A DNA stretch of 64,000 bases. Source: Aedes albopictus. Lineage: Eukaryota > Arthropoda > Insecta > Diptera > Culicidae. The stretch's first letter is position 1; each line of letters opens with the position of its first letter. Below the pieces are notes generated by a model. The model made no database searches and had not been told where the DNA came from. It saw only the letters and a list, made by a program, of their open reading frames with translations. The translations under genes and the position numbers were made by a program. Positions 42,790 through 55,849 of the stretch are shown in pieces. Where the stretch lies: NCBI RefSeq assembly GCF_035046485.1, contig NC_085138.1:42815464-42879463 (forward strand). The letters are read 5' to 3'.

Positions 42790-43660
42790 ATCAAGTAAGT
42801 ACTAAGACGCCTTGCATTCAGTCGGCCGGAAATGTCGCGGTTTCGCATATGTTGCAGAACAAATTGATGCAGTAGTTGTGCGGGTACTTCGAGGCCAGCT
42901 TTGAACATCTCTGCTGATATGCGATCGACCTCCGTTCGATTTCATGCTACGGATGGCTACGGAGTTTCGGTGCTGACACGGGTAATGCGTCGAACCCTTG
43001 GCGGATCATGCTGAGGTGTTGATGGCGTGACCGACACTCGAAAAAGGTTTCCTAAGTGCTCGAACCAGCGTTTCAAGTGGCCGGCTGGGTCGGCCAGTAT
43101 TTGTCCAGACGTGTCTTTCACGGGCATCGTAGCATTCATCTTAGTCCCACTAAGGCGACGTGAAACATCGTAGAGGAGACGGATGTCGCCGATGTTTGCG
43201 GCTTTCTCGCCTTCGTCGGCTCTTTTGTCCCCTCTACATGAGCGTTTCACTTCATTCTCGAGAGCCGAATAGCGCTGACGGGCTACGGCTTTGGCTCCTC
43301 GTGTTTTCGCTCGCTCTACCGCGGCTTTGGCGTTCCTTCGCTCATCTATTTTTCTCCAGGTATGATCTGTGATTCACTGCTTTCTTCGGGTGCGTAGCTC
43401 ACCCAAATTATTCTCGCCGGTGGCGATCAAGGCGTTCTTGATGGCGCTTCATTGATCTTCTACGCTTCCACCTGCTGGAATATCCGCAGCACGGTTCTCT
43501 AGCTCCTCGATGAAGGACCTTTATGTTGAACCGGCACTCGATTTTCTCCTCCTGTCGATAGATCCTAGCACTGCGCAGTCGGATCTCGCCGGTTAGTAGA
43601 TGATCTCTCGTTTGTCGGGTGATGATCACTGCGTCCAGATTTTCAAACTATTGTGATATA
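42790..43660 (-). pseudogene. LINE fragment: endonuclease end to RT start, inverted
   Basis: On the minus strand: LLTGEIRLRSARIYRQEEKI (end of the endonuclease domain), a linker with GDIRLLYDVSRRLSGTKMNA and SGQILADPAGHLKRWFEHL, then an RT start with MKSN and SAEMFKAGLEVPAQLLHQFV near 42905-42840. Frameshifts and stops occur. The order is endonuclease to RT on the minus strand, so it lies tail-to-tail with the RT piece at 41666-42760. A related endonuclease fragment is at 52335-52762. Confidence 0.8.
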
Positions 43661-43897
43661 CCCTTTTGCTGTGAGGTGCGCAAGTTATCTCAGTAACATG
43701 TTTGTCACTGAGATACCTTAGTATCGTCTGAACTCAAGACCATCTTGATGAACAAAGATCCTGAGTTACAGTATGTGACTCCCCCATTCTGGCGAGACTA
43801 GCTTTACAAAGCCAACCACGTCCTTGGGAGATAAGATCCATATGTCAGCAGGCCCTAAAAAGGGCTTGCTGAGAACTTTGAACCTACATTGGGTGAG

Positions 43898-44062
43898 CAT
43901 TCGCGGAGCCAGCTTTTTCTTTTTTCTTACTCACTCTCCTAAACATACACGAGAAAGAGCGAGGTAAAAGAGGAGGCAAGCTGCCCCCTCTTCTATCTTT
44001 CTCCTTCTCGTGTATGTTTAGGAGAGTGAGTGCGAAAAAAGAAAATGCTGGGTCCGCCAATG
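43898..44062. mobile_element. hAT-type MITE, 165 bp
   Basis: CATTCGCGGAGCCAGC and GCTGGGTCCGCCAATG are imperfect inverted ends. Most of the element is a hairpin (CTCTCCTAAACATACACGAG versus CTCGTGTATGTTTAGGAGAG). The exact 8-bp duplication TGGGTGAG flanks it (43890-43897, 44063-44070). Confidence 0.92.
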
Positions 44063-44468
44063 TGGGTGAGTGCACTGCAATAGCAGAGGATGTGTTCTGA
44101 TGTTTCTCTCCCCTCGTCACAGAAGCGGCATTTTGAGGTTTGAACTACTCCGATCTTTTGTAGATGGTATCTGCAGGGGCAGTGTCCAGTTATTAGACCG
44201 GTGTAGATGTTGAGATTCTTTTGTTGAGACCTAATAGTTGTTGGGTTTTCTCGGGGTTAATCGTTACGAGCCTTTTGGATTGGCTCGTATGGGGAAGTGC
44301 ATTCCAGTTTGATGCGATTTGACTGACCATATATTTGTACAGTTTCATTTTTACAGAGCAGTCTGAGATGCCGCAGAAGGGCTCAGGGCCAATGATCCTT
44401 TCATTAGATCCATTCCTGGCTAGCTAATCAGCAATCTCGTTTCCCTCTAGACCCGTATGTCCTGGGAT

Positions 44469-44620
44469 TAGGGCTCCCATCTGCACGACATTGAAAATCA
44501 GGACATTCCATGTATTTTCGAAAAAATGCGTAAAAATTATCGGATTTGTTAAGAAATTTTCGCCAAAATAAGTTCAAAATCAGGACATGTCCTGCTAAAT
44601 CAGGACGGATGGTAACCCTA
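44469..44620. mobile_element. hAT-type MITE, 152 bp
   Basis: TAGGGCTCCCATC and GATGGTAACCCTA are imperfect inverted ends, flanked by the exact 8-bp duplication CCTGGGAT (44461-44468, 44621-44628). AATCAGGACAT and ATGTCCTG words recur inside. It splits the RNase H motif of the host LINE. Confidence 0.92.
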
Positions 44621-44715
44621 CCTGGGATCCAATATAGGTAGACTCGGTTGCGTATTGTTACCAACCATTTGGGTAACAATGTCCTGTGTGGTGGAAAGGC
44701 TAGCTGTTGGTTCAG

Positions 44716-46638
<1,923 letters not shown>

Positions 46639-48027
46639 ATGGACGGAGCGTGGTTGCTGAGGGCCATCAGCCAAGAAGTAGGAAAAGGACGGCCCGCATT
46701 AGAGGTTGCTGAGCACCAGCTTGGCAAAATCATCGACTTTGCGACAACTAAGTCGAATATAAGCAAGGACCTGAAAACGGCCTTGCTTAGACTTAGAGTA
46801 TCTGTCGATGAGGCCAAGCAGGAGCACGCGGTCGCGTTGCTGGCTGCTGCAGCGGCGGAACCCGCAAAGAAGAAGGCGTCGAAGTTTACACAAACGGAGG
46901 CCTTCTCCTTTGCAGGTAGTCCGAAGAGTGTGGAAGCGAATGCTCGTGACAAACGTGACAAGCATTCGCAGAAGCGGGCGAGGCAGCCATCAGGTGAGGA
47001 GCTGTCTGGCGGCGCCCGCATGGCCAGGCGTATAATAACCCCGAAAGCCGGTGGTAATGCCGGAAAGTCGGACCCCAGCCAGGGTTCCCGGAAAGCTGGG
47101 AAGGGTGGGCCTGAAAAGGCCGGCCCGTCCCGGAGTGATGGGAACAAGGGGTTGCGACCAATGGTGGGCCCTCAGCAGCCACAGAGCAGGGCGATCCAAG
47201 GAGAAGACCCTCCTTGGACTAAGGTAGAGCGGAAGAGGAAGAAGAAGGGGAATCCGCAGGTAGAAGCGCAGGTCGCCAAGCCAAGGCGTAGGAAGGCAGG
47301 TGCCAGGCGCGAAAAAGGTGACGCTATCGTCATCAAGACCGAACAGTCGAAATACTCGGACGTCTTGAAGGCGATGAGGTGCGACGCCAAGCTCGAGGGT
47401 CTGGGAGCCGACGTACGCAGTATCAGACGTACTCGTACGGGCGAAATGATCCTGGAGCTTAAGCGCCAGAAGGATCACAAGGGCGCCGCCTACAAGAGGC
47501 TGGCAGAAGAGGTCCTTGGAGATGGAGTGGAGGTGAGGGCTCTTACGCATGAGGCGACTCTGAAGGTCAAAGACCTAGACGAGATCACCGAAGTGGAAGA
47601 GCTCGTCACGGCACTGCGGCAACAGTGCGATGTTCAGGTGGCCGCCACAGCCGTCAGGCTGCGGAAGGGGCCAGCAGGGACACAGATAGCTCTGGTTCAG
47701 CTACCTGTGGCGGATGTTAAAAAGTCCGTTAAAGTAGGGAGTATTAAGGTGGGCTGGTGTGTTTGTCACCTGACATTCCACGAGCCACCTGAGGTTTGCT
47801 TCAGGTGTCTGGAACCAGGGCACAAGTCGTGGGACTGCAAAGGCCCCGACAGGCGCAAACTGTGTAGGCGATGCGGCGCTGAAGGTCATAAGGCCCAAAG
47901 CTGCACGAGTCCGCCCATCTGCATGATCTGTACCGGGAAAACCTCGAAAAACAGACATGCGATGGGTGGTCCAGGGTGCCCGGCCTTTAAGAAAGCCGCA
48001 GTGAGCAACAAATCACAGTGCAGGTAA
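46639..48027 (+). CDS. R1-clade ORF1, Gag-like nucleic-acid-binding protein
   Basis: A 462-residue frame from ATG 46639. Residues ~1-75 are Ala/Leu/Lys-rich and helical. Residues ~80-230 are basic and Pro/Gly-rich (KVERKRKKKGNPQ). Three zinc knuckles lie near the C-terminus: CFRCLEPGHKSWDC from residue 387, CRRCGAEGHKAQSC from 409, and CMIC from 428. R1-type ORF1 proteins bind element RNA and bring the particle to the nucleus; that is family knowledge. ORF2 overlaps its end. The start may be secondary, because a better N-terminus lies upstream in another frame. The frame has no internal stop. Confidence 0.88.
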   Translation: MDGAWLLRAISQEVGKGRPALEVAEHQLGKIIDFATTKSNISKDLKTALLRLRVSVDEAKQEHAVALLAAAAAEPAKKKASKFTQTEAFSFAGSPKSVEANARDKRDKHSQKRARQPSGEELSGGARMARRIITPKAGGNAGKSDPSQGSRKAGKGGPEKAGPSRSDGNKGLRPMVGPQQPQSRAIQGEDPPWTKVERKRKKKGNPQVEAQVAKPRRRKAGARREKGDAIVIKTEQSKYSDVLKAMRCDAKLEGLGADVRSIRRTRTGEMILELKRQKDHKGAAYKRLAEEVLGDGVEVRALTHEATLKVKDLDEITEVEELVTALRQQCDVQVAATAVRLRKGPAGTQIALVQLPVADVKKSVKVGSIKVGWCVCHLTFHEPPEVCFRCLEPGHKSWDCKGPDRRKLCRRCGAEGHKAQSCTSPPICMICTGKTSKNRHAMGGPGCPAFKKAAVSNKSQCR

Positions 48028-50999
48028 CGCAGCTGAACCTGAACCACTGTGATGCGGCTCAGCAACTGCTTTGTCAGGCGGTTTCTGAGTGGGAGACGGA
48101 TATCGCCATCATTTCGGACCCATACCGAGTACCCGCCGGCAACGGCAACTGGGCCTCGGATGGGACCAGGAAAATGGCGGCGATATGGACGACGGGTAAA
48201 TACCCCGTGCAGGAGTTGGTGTCTACTACCTATGAGGGCTTCGTGGTCGCCAAAATAAACGGGGTCTTCTTCTGTAGCTGTTATGCGCCTCCGCGGTGGC
48301 CGATCGAGCGGTTCACGCAAATGCTGGACCGCTTAACGACCGTGCTAACAGGGCGAAGGCCGGTGGTAATAGCGGGTGACTTTAATGCCTGGGCTGTGGA
48401 ATGGGGAAGCCGTTTCACGAACCAGCGGGGTCAGATCCTGCTAGATACACTGGCCATCTTAGATGTCGACATGGCTAACGTCGGTACCAAGAGTACCTAT
48501 AGTCGAAACGGAGCGGAGTCAATTATTGACGTGGCCTTTTGTAGTCCTGGCCTAACAAGTAGTTCGAACTGGAGAGTAGATGATGGCTACACTCACAGCG
48601 ACCACCTGGCGGTTCGCTACAGTATCGACTACAACAACAGCAGACAGCGGATAGAAGAAGAGGCGGCTAGGCCAAGGCCAAGCCCTCGTAGGTGGAAGAC
48701 ATCATACTTCGACGAAGAGGTATTTAGGGAAGCGCTCCGCCGTGAGCGAAACTTACTCGGTTTAGACGGCGACGAGCTGGTAGCGGTGCTCTCACGTGCG
48801 TGTGATGCGACCATGCCTAGGAGAGTCCACCCTAGAATTGGGAGGCCACCGGCTTACTGGTGGACCGACGCGATTGCGGACCTGCGCCGCGCCTGCCTAC
48901 GGGCTAGGCGGCGGATGCAGCGAGCACGATCAGAGGAAGAGCGAAACGAACGGCGGGTGGTGTTCGCCGCTGCAAAAGCCGCGCTCAAGACCGAGATAAG
49001 AGCAAGCAAAAAGGCCTGCTTTGAGGGTCTCTGTCAGAGTGCCAATACGAACCCGTGGGGTGATGCCTACAGGATCGTTATGGCCAAGACGAGAGGTGTG
49101 ATGGCTCCTACAGAGCAATCTCCAGAGATGTTGGAGGGGATCATTGGAGGACTTTTTCCGCGTCATGATCCTAGTCCTTGGCCTCCTTTCGTAGGACAGC
49201 CGGGGACTGGGGCTGGCGATGAGGAAATGGTCACCGATGTGGAACTTGCGGGGATAGCTAAGTCCCTTAGCGTAGGTAAGGCCCCAGGACCGGACGGAGT
49301 TCCGAACCTGGCCTTAAAAGTAGCTATTGCAGAAGCTCCCGAGATGTTCAGGTCTGCTATGCAGAAATGCCTGGACGAGGGAGTTTTCCCAGAAGCTTGG
49401 AAGAGGCAGAGCCTGGTACTATTGCCAAAGGCGGGGAAACCACCCGGAGACCCGTCGGCATATAGACCAATATGCTTGATTGACACGGCGGGGAAGGTGC
49501 TCGAGAAGATCATCCTCAATAGAATGTTGAAGTTCACTGAGGGCGTAAATGGTCTCTCGAGCAACCAGTATGGCTTCCGGAAGGGGAGGTCCACCGTAGA
49601 CGCTATCTTGTCGGTTACAAAAACCGCCGAGAAAGCACTCGAGCCTAAGAGGAGGGGAATTCGCTTTTGCGGGGTAGTGACTCTGGATGTAAGGAATGCA
49701 TTTAATAGCGCCAGTTGGGCTGCTATTGCTGATGCGCTCTTGCGTCTGGGGATACCGGAGTACTTGTACAAGATTCTCGGAAGCTACTTCCAGAATCGCG
49801 TACTGGTTTACGACACGGAGGTGGGTCGGAAGTGCTTTCACATAACCTCAGGAGTCCCGCAAGGTTCCATCCTGGGTCCGGTGTTATGGAATGTCATGTA
49901 CGACGAGGTGTTGAGGTTAGAGTACCCAGTGGGAGTGGTGATTGTCGGATTTGCCGACGATATTACGCTCGAAGTCTACGGTGAAACGATCGAGGAGGTG
50001 AAGTTGACTACCGACCACTCGATCAAGGTTGTGGAGGCGTGGATGCGGTCCAGAAAACTGGAGCTGGCTCACCACAAGACAGAGGTGACGGTTGTTAACA
50101 ACATGCAGTCGGCGCAGCAGACGGAGATCAGTGTAGGAGAGTGCACTATCCTGTCGAAGCGCTCTGTCAAGCACTTGGGCGTGATGATCGACGATAAGCT
50201 TACCTTCGGTAGCCACGTCGATTATGCCTGTAAAAGAGCCTCCACAGCTATTGCGGCACTGTCCCGGATGATGTCCAATAGCTCAGCGGTGTACGCCAGT
50301 AAGCGCAAGCTTCTGGCTAGTGTTGCTACGTCCATACTTAGGTATGGCGGCCCGGCGTGGGGTACCGCGCTAAGTACTGAATGCTACCGACGGAAGCTGG
50401 AAAGTACTTACAGGCTTATGTGTCTGAGGGTTGCAAGCGCGTACCGTACCGTGTCACACGACGCTCTCTGTGTCATTACTGGTATGGTGCCCATCAGCAT
50501 TCTTATCAGTGAGGATATGGAGTGCTTCGAAATGCGCGGCACAAGAGGCATACGCAAGACTGTCAGGATGGCCTCTATGGTCAAATGGCAGCGCGCGTGG
50601 GACAGTTCCACCAAAGGAAGGTGGACCCATAGGTTGATACCGAGGGTAGATAGTTGGATTAATAGGCGCCATGGGGAAGTTTCATTCCACCTGACACAGG
50701 TCCTTACAGGTCATGGTTGCTTCCGACAGTATCTACACCGTTTCGGGCATGCGGATTCTCCCGAATGCCCAGTGTGCAATGGTTTAGAGGAAACGGCGGA
50801 ACACGTTTTGTTCGTGTGCCCGCGTTTTCGCACAATGCGTGACCGCATGCTTGCCACATGCGGGGAGGACACAACTCCGGACAACTTGGTCCAGAGAATG
50901 TGTAGGGACGAGATTAGCTGGAATGCCGTTTCAACGGCTATCACCCATATCGTCTGGGAGCTACAAAGGAGGTGGCGCGTGGACTCGGAGAATGGCTAG
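48018..50999 (+). CDS. R1-clade ORF2, endonuclease and reverse transcriptase
   Basis: A ~993-residue frame. The endonuclease domain has QLNLNHC at residue ~4, IAIISDPY, GDFNAWAVEWGS at ~121 and SDHLAV at ~195. Reverse transcriptase has KAPGPDGVP (~424), RRGIRFCGVVTLDVRNAFN, SGVPQGSILGPVLWNVMYDE and the catalytic GFADD (FADD at 645-648). A C-terminal CCHC-type segment, CPVCNGLEETAEHVLFVC, starts at 917. The enzyme nicks the (CA)n target and copies the RNA in place. No ATG opens the frame: the frame is free of stops from 47991, overlaps the end of ORF1 by 37 nt, and the listed start is a GTG. Translation by reinitiation or coupling after ORF1 is likely, as proposed for R1/SART-type elements. 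No internal stops. Confidence 0.92.
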   Translation: MQVTQLNLNHCDAAQQLLCQAVSEWETDIAIISDPYRVPAGNGNWASDGTRKMAAIWTTGKYPVQELVSTTYEGFVVAKINGVFFCSCYAPPRWPIERFTQMLDRLTTVLTGRRPVVIAGDFNAWAVEWGSRFTNQRGQILLDTLAILDVDMANVGTKSTYSRNGAESIIDVAFCSPGLTSSSNWRVDDGYTHSDHLAVRYSIDYNNSRQRIEEEAARPRPSPRRWKTSYFDEEVFREALRRERNLLGLDGDELVAVLSRACDATMPRRVHPRIGRPPAYWWTDAIADLRRACLRARRRMQRARSEEERNERRVVFAAAKAALKTEIRASKKACFEGLCQSANTNPWGDAYRIVMAKTRGVMAPTEQSPEMLEGIIGGLFPRHDPSPWPPFVGQPGTGAGDEEMVTDVELAGIAKSLSVGKAPGPDGVPNLALKVAIAEAPEMFRSAMQKCLDEGVFPEAWKRQSLVLLPKAGKPPGDPSAYRPICLIDTAGKVLEKIILNRMLKFTEGVNGLSSNQYGFRKGRSTVDAILSVTKTAEKALEPKRRGIRFCGVVTLDVRNAFNSASWAAIADALLRLGIPEYLYKILGSYFQNRVLVYDTEVGRKCFHITSGVPQGSILGPVLWNVMYDEVLRLEYPVGVVIVGFADDITLEVYGETIEEVKLTTDHSIKVVEAWMRSRKLELAHHKTEVTVVNNMQSAQQTEISVGECTILSKRSVKHLGVMIDDKLTFGSHVDYACKRASTAIAALSRMMSNSSAVYASKRKLLASVATSILRYGGPAWGTALSTECYRRKLESTYRLMCLRVASAYRTVSHDALCVITGMVPISILISEDMECFEMRGTRGIRKTVRMASMVKWQRAWDSSTKGRWTHRLIPRVDSWINRRHGEVSFHLTQVLTGHGCFRQYLHRFGHADSPECPVCNGLEETAEHVLFVCPRFRTMRDRMLATCGEDTTPDNLVQRMCRDEISWNAVSTAITHIVWELQRRWRVDSENG

Positions 51000-52074
<1,075 letters not shown>

Positions 52075-52337
52075 GAATGCATTCCCACACTAGCTTTGAG
52101 TTACAAGTGTAGTTATTAAGCGACTTTAGTGCCGTTTGGCTGTCAGAGAAAATACATATTTTTGCAAATCTATACTTTCTCCTCAGGCATAATAAAACGC
52201 ATTCTAATATTGCATATATTTCTGCCTGAAATACTGTGGGCCACTGTGGACTTTTGTTCTAAGGCCATAGATTCCGGAGCCTGTCAGATTGTTCATTTTC
52301 GAACCATCTTTGAAGAAATTTATAGAGCCTGTTGGAA
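52075..52337 (-). pseudogene. N-terminal half of a LINE RNase H domain
   Basis: On the minus strand: FFKDGSKMNNLTGSGIYGL, and in shifted frames QAEIYAILECVLL and IFSDSQTALKSLNNY. These are the first catalytic-Asp block and the middle Glu and Asp blocks of RNase H. The remaining block (NEIAD) lies at 44.45 kb on the same strand. Frameshifts are present. Confidence 0.75.
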
Positions 52338-52762
52338 TGATGGTCGGACGCAATGTCGGCGCTACGTTTGTTTCGCACATCAAGAAGGCTCCGTCTCCAT
52401 TTTCGGCTGATGCAGATGTAGTCGATTTGATTTTCTGTGACGCCATCACGGAAAACCCATGTCACTTTGTGCACTGGTCGATGAGGAAAGAGCGATCCTC
52501 CAATTACCATGTCATTGTTGCCACAAAACTCCGCAAACAGCTCTCCGTTTTCACTCATTTCTCCGAGACCATGGCGTCCCATGACGTACTTATAGTCCGA
52601 GTTGTTGGAACCAGCCTTCGCGTTGAAGTCACTCATGATGATCTAGATATCACCTTTCGGAATCTTGTCAACGACAGCATTCAGTTGACTGTGAAAGTTA
52701 TCTTTGTCTTGCAATTCGGCAGTATCGGTTGGAGCGTAATATTGGATCATGGTAAAAGGTTT
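52335..52762 (-). pseudogene. LINE endonuclease fragment
   Basis: On the minus strand: an IQYYAPT-type motif, then SDFNAKAGSNNSDYKYVMG, NGELFAEFCGNNDMVIGG, HKVTWVFRDGVTENQIDYIC and RSADIASDHH, the conserved motifs of an apurinic-type endonuclease. A stop precedes SDFNAK. It ends exactly where the RNase H fragment begins, a chimeric junction. Confidence 0.82.
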
Positions 52763-52775
52763 CGAATCGCCGGGG

Positions 52776-53045
52776 CCCGTAGCGTAGTGGTTACACGTTC
52801 ACTTCATTACTGGATGGTCATGGGTTCGATCCCAGCCCCGACACTTGCAATTTTTCGTCAGTTGCTTTTCCCCCCGTGATCGTCTGACACCTGACCCTCT
52901 TCTGAGCATATGCTCTAACAGACCCGGAAACTTGGATATCGGCTAACGGCAACTCATAATGGACCCCCAATAGAACTGGAAATGGAACAAAAACCACACA
53001 GCAACATCGTGCTCATCATTCTACCATGGACAGGATAGAAAAGTG
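52776..53045 (+). mobile_element. tRNA-headed SINE
   Basis: The head has an A-box-like CGTAGCGTAGTGGTTACACG and a B-box-like GGTTCGATCCCAGCCCCG, giving a good tRNA-like T arm. A non-tRNA body follows (CTGACCCTCTTCTGAGCATA, ATGGACCCCCAATAGAACTG). It separates two LINE fragments. Confidence 0.72.
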
Positions 53046-53199
53046 ACAGCAGCGCAAAGGCTACCAGTTCGTATTAGAACTAGTGGAATTAGAATAGAAT
53101 ACATTTAGGCGCTGTACAAAAAGTAAGTTTAGCCGCCAATTGGAATCGCTCACGCAGTTCCCTAGTGGACAAAAGAGCTGTAAACTAGGTTGAGTGGTT

Positions 53200-54050
53200 G
53201 AAGAATACAAAAAAGGTTTCGAACCCGTGTGGCAATCCAGTACCATGGCGCACCTAAATGACTTCGAACTGGCTGATGACGTTGCTCTCCTAGCTCAACG
53301 GCGCTCTGATATGCAGAGCAAGCTCGATGATCTTGCCATTCGCTCCTCAGCGGCAGGTCATACCATCAACGTCAACAAGAACATTGGATGTAAACACGGT
53401 CAACCCTTCCAGCTTTACGGGGCAATCAGTGGAGAATGTTGAAAGCTTCCAGTTTCTTGGTAGCCAAATGGCGGCTGATGGCGGCACCAAGATCGACATA
53501 GGTGCACGGATCAAGAAGGCTGCTTTTGCGAGTTTCAGAAATGTAATGGAAAAACAACCAAAAAATCGACGCACCAAAATCAGCATTTTTAACTCGAACG
53601 TGAAATCTGTGCTGCTATACGCCAGTGGAACCTGGTGTGTATCAGTGGAGAACACTCAACGATGACAGGTCTTCATCAAAAGATGCCTGCGGTATATAAT
53701 TCGTGGCCTCAAAAGTTGATCTCCAACGTGGAGCTCCTTCGTCGATGTCATCGAAAGCCGATAGCGACAGAAATTCCAGAGCGAAAATGGAGGTGGGTCG
53801 GCCACACACTCTACGAAGGGGCGGAAACGAAATCTGCAAACAAGCGTTAGACTGGAAACCAGCAGGACATTGCAGCAAAGGCAGACCCAGAGGCTCATGG
53901 CAGCGCAGCCTCAATAACGAAATCAAGCAAGTCGACAGAAATTTGACCTGGCCACAGGTTAAGGCGATGGCTGCCAATCGCCCAGGATGCAAATCTTTCA
54001 ATTCAGCCCTCTGCACCATCGCGGGTGCCAGAACAGACGCTGTTTGAGCT
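53200..54050 (+). pseudogene. RT and C-terminal fragment of a LINE
   Basis: The + strand starts near the catalytic box, decayed to FELADDVALLAQRR, then ESFQFLGSQMAADGGTKID, KISIFNSNVKSVLLYASGTW, and across frameshifts RKWRWVGHT-type and PRGSWQRSLNNEIKQVDRN to ALCTIAGARTDAV. The endonuclease part of such a LINE lies just left on the opposite strand (52335-52762), resembling a 5' inversion. A 3' piece of the same family is at 41486-41665. Confidence 0.82.
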
Positions 54051-55218
54051 GCACCTCCTTGGTGAACAGACGCTCGAGACGTACCTCCTCAATCTAGCTG
54101 AAGTCAAAAGGACAATAGTGCCTAGGCTGCACTACCAGCTAAGCACACAACTCTTAGCTAGCGGTATTTGCCATCGCTTGACCCGTGGAAGCATGAGGTA
54201 GGTGTAGTGAATGTAGCAAGTAATTGATTGATTCCGCAATCCGATCACAATATACCTACCGAGCCGCACCATGTAGTATACACCAATTTTCTTTTTGCGT
54301 CCCGATTAAAATCTCGAGAAATTTTGAACACGTCCGTTACTCGGAAATATAGCCAACAGAAGGAGGAAAGCTTCAGCCACATTTCTGCAGAACGCTTTCC
54401 AGAACTTATCACTGTCTTGCTCACACATACACATTTCATTCCATTACCGGTATCGGTAATTCCATTCTTCGTTGCTCTCACTCACTCTCTCGCTGTCCAT
54501 TCGCACGCACACTTTTCCCATCATTCAGCATGAGCGACGCAGTCAGCCGACCATTCGCTCTTTCTCCTTTTGGCTGCTATATTTTCTTACCCTTTCATTC
54601 ATGTTCCTCAGAAAGAATGAAGAGCCCACCTTCCAGTACGAAGCAAGCGCACATTTTCGACCAAGAATCATCATCATCATCCGAGCCGTCATCATTATCA
54701 ATGGCTCTCGCATTCAGTCTAGTACTGCTCCGAAAGCACGCTCAACTAATTTCAATCAATTACTTGCTACATTCACTACAGTAGGAACTTGTAAGGATAA
54801 GAGCTATATTTGTTGAACGCTCTCCTTTTCTACTCACCGTTTGCTGCCCAGGTGCCCGTAAGCACATGCTAAATGTTATTTTCCAAAAAAAAAAACGTTA
54901 ATCAAGTATCTCATGAAACATGTTTTTGAAGTGATATTGTGAAAAAAAAACTGGAAAACTGGAAAAATATTTCATAGTACATGAATTCAACATAGATATA
55001 AGAAAGTGGTTTATGCATGAGTTAAAAAGCAGATTTTTGTAATGAATATTATGGATATTAAAACACATTTAAATGAATAAACAAGTTACACACATCGAAA
55101 AATACCTACTTTATATAAAAATATAAACGAAGTTGTTTGGTGGACGTCATGGAAAAACTGTTCTTGTAAAAGTTTTTTTTAACAAAAAATGTTCGAAGGT
55201 AAAGTTGAAAGAAATAAG
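54051..55218. other. intergenic sequence, no gene
   Basis: 54051-54110 is probably LINE 3' sequence. From 54200 to 54830 the sequence is not obviously repetitive; frames at 54228-54816 are Ser/His/Thr-rich with no motif. 54880-55180 is AT-rich. Confidence 0.5.
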
Positions 55219-55226
55219 CTAGTTGA

Positions 55227-55708
55227 TAGAGATGGTCGGGTTTCAGATTTTACAGACCCGAACCCGACCCGTACCCGAACAATTTTCAATTTCAAAACCC
55301 GGACCCGACCCGTACCCGAGAATTTTTTGTTCCGTCAAACCCGGACCCGACCCGAACCCGAAAAATTTTCGTCGATCAAACCCGAACCCGACCCGAACCC
55401 GAAAAAAAAATTGCCAATAAACCCGACCGAAACCCGAGTTAAATAATAATCATTAATAGTATCGGATACAACAAATAAAACATTTTTCTGAATACTGATT
55501 TATCTACATTGGTACCAAACCCGACTTGAACCCGACATTATTCAAACCCGACCCGACCCGTACCCGAGAATTTTGAAATTGTTTAAACCCGGACCCGACC
55601 CGTACCCGAGCTTTTTTCAAATTTCCAAGCCCGAACCCGACCCGTACCCGTCGGGTTCGGGTTCGGGTCGGGTTTCGGGTTTGAAAACCCGAAACCCGAC
55701 CATCTCTA
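55227..55708. mobile_element. hAT-type MITE filled with CCCGAACCCGACCC repeats
   Basis: TAGAGATGGTCGGGTTTC and GAAACCCGACCATCTCTA are exact inverted ends, with the 8-bp duplication CTAGTTGA at both flanks (55219-55226, 55709-55716). The arms consist of CCCGAACCCGACCCGTACCC-like short repeats. Arg/Pro/Thr-rich frames are translations of the repeat. Confidence 0.93.
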
Positions 55709-55849
55709 CTAGTTGACCGATGCTGATTCTGCTTCTGATGAAACATAGTGACAGTTTTCGTGTAGGGAAATGCTAAATAATCTATCTTTGTCCAATCAAT
55801 TTCTTTCAACATCTCTCGTAAACCATAACCAATGGATGAAAAATGAGAT

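Larger units (their letters stand above)
43665..44715 (-). pseudogene. RNase H and C-terminal end of an I/LOA-type LINE
   Basis: On the minus strand a ribonuclease H segment reads NRVYLYWIPG, is interrupted by a MITE (44469-44620), and resumes as an HTGLEGNEIAD-type block followed by LARNGSNERIIGPEPFCG. A C-terminal CxxC region follows (CPCRYHLQKIG, CRFCDEGRETSEHILCYC), interrupted by a second MITE (43898-44062). LINEs carrying RNase H belong to I, LOA, R1-type and related clades. This is family knowledge. Stops and frameshifts are present. The N-terminal part of the same domain appears at 52075-52337, 7.4 kb away. Confidence 0.8.

Noticed and set aside
52776..52850. Possible tRNA gene
   Set aside because: A good B box, but followed by a SINE body and lacking a normal tRNA 3' end context.
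55189..55812. Arg/Pro/Thr-rich frames on both strands
   Set aside because: Translations of the CCCGAACCCGACCC repeat inside a hAT-type MITE.
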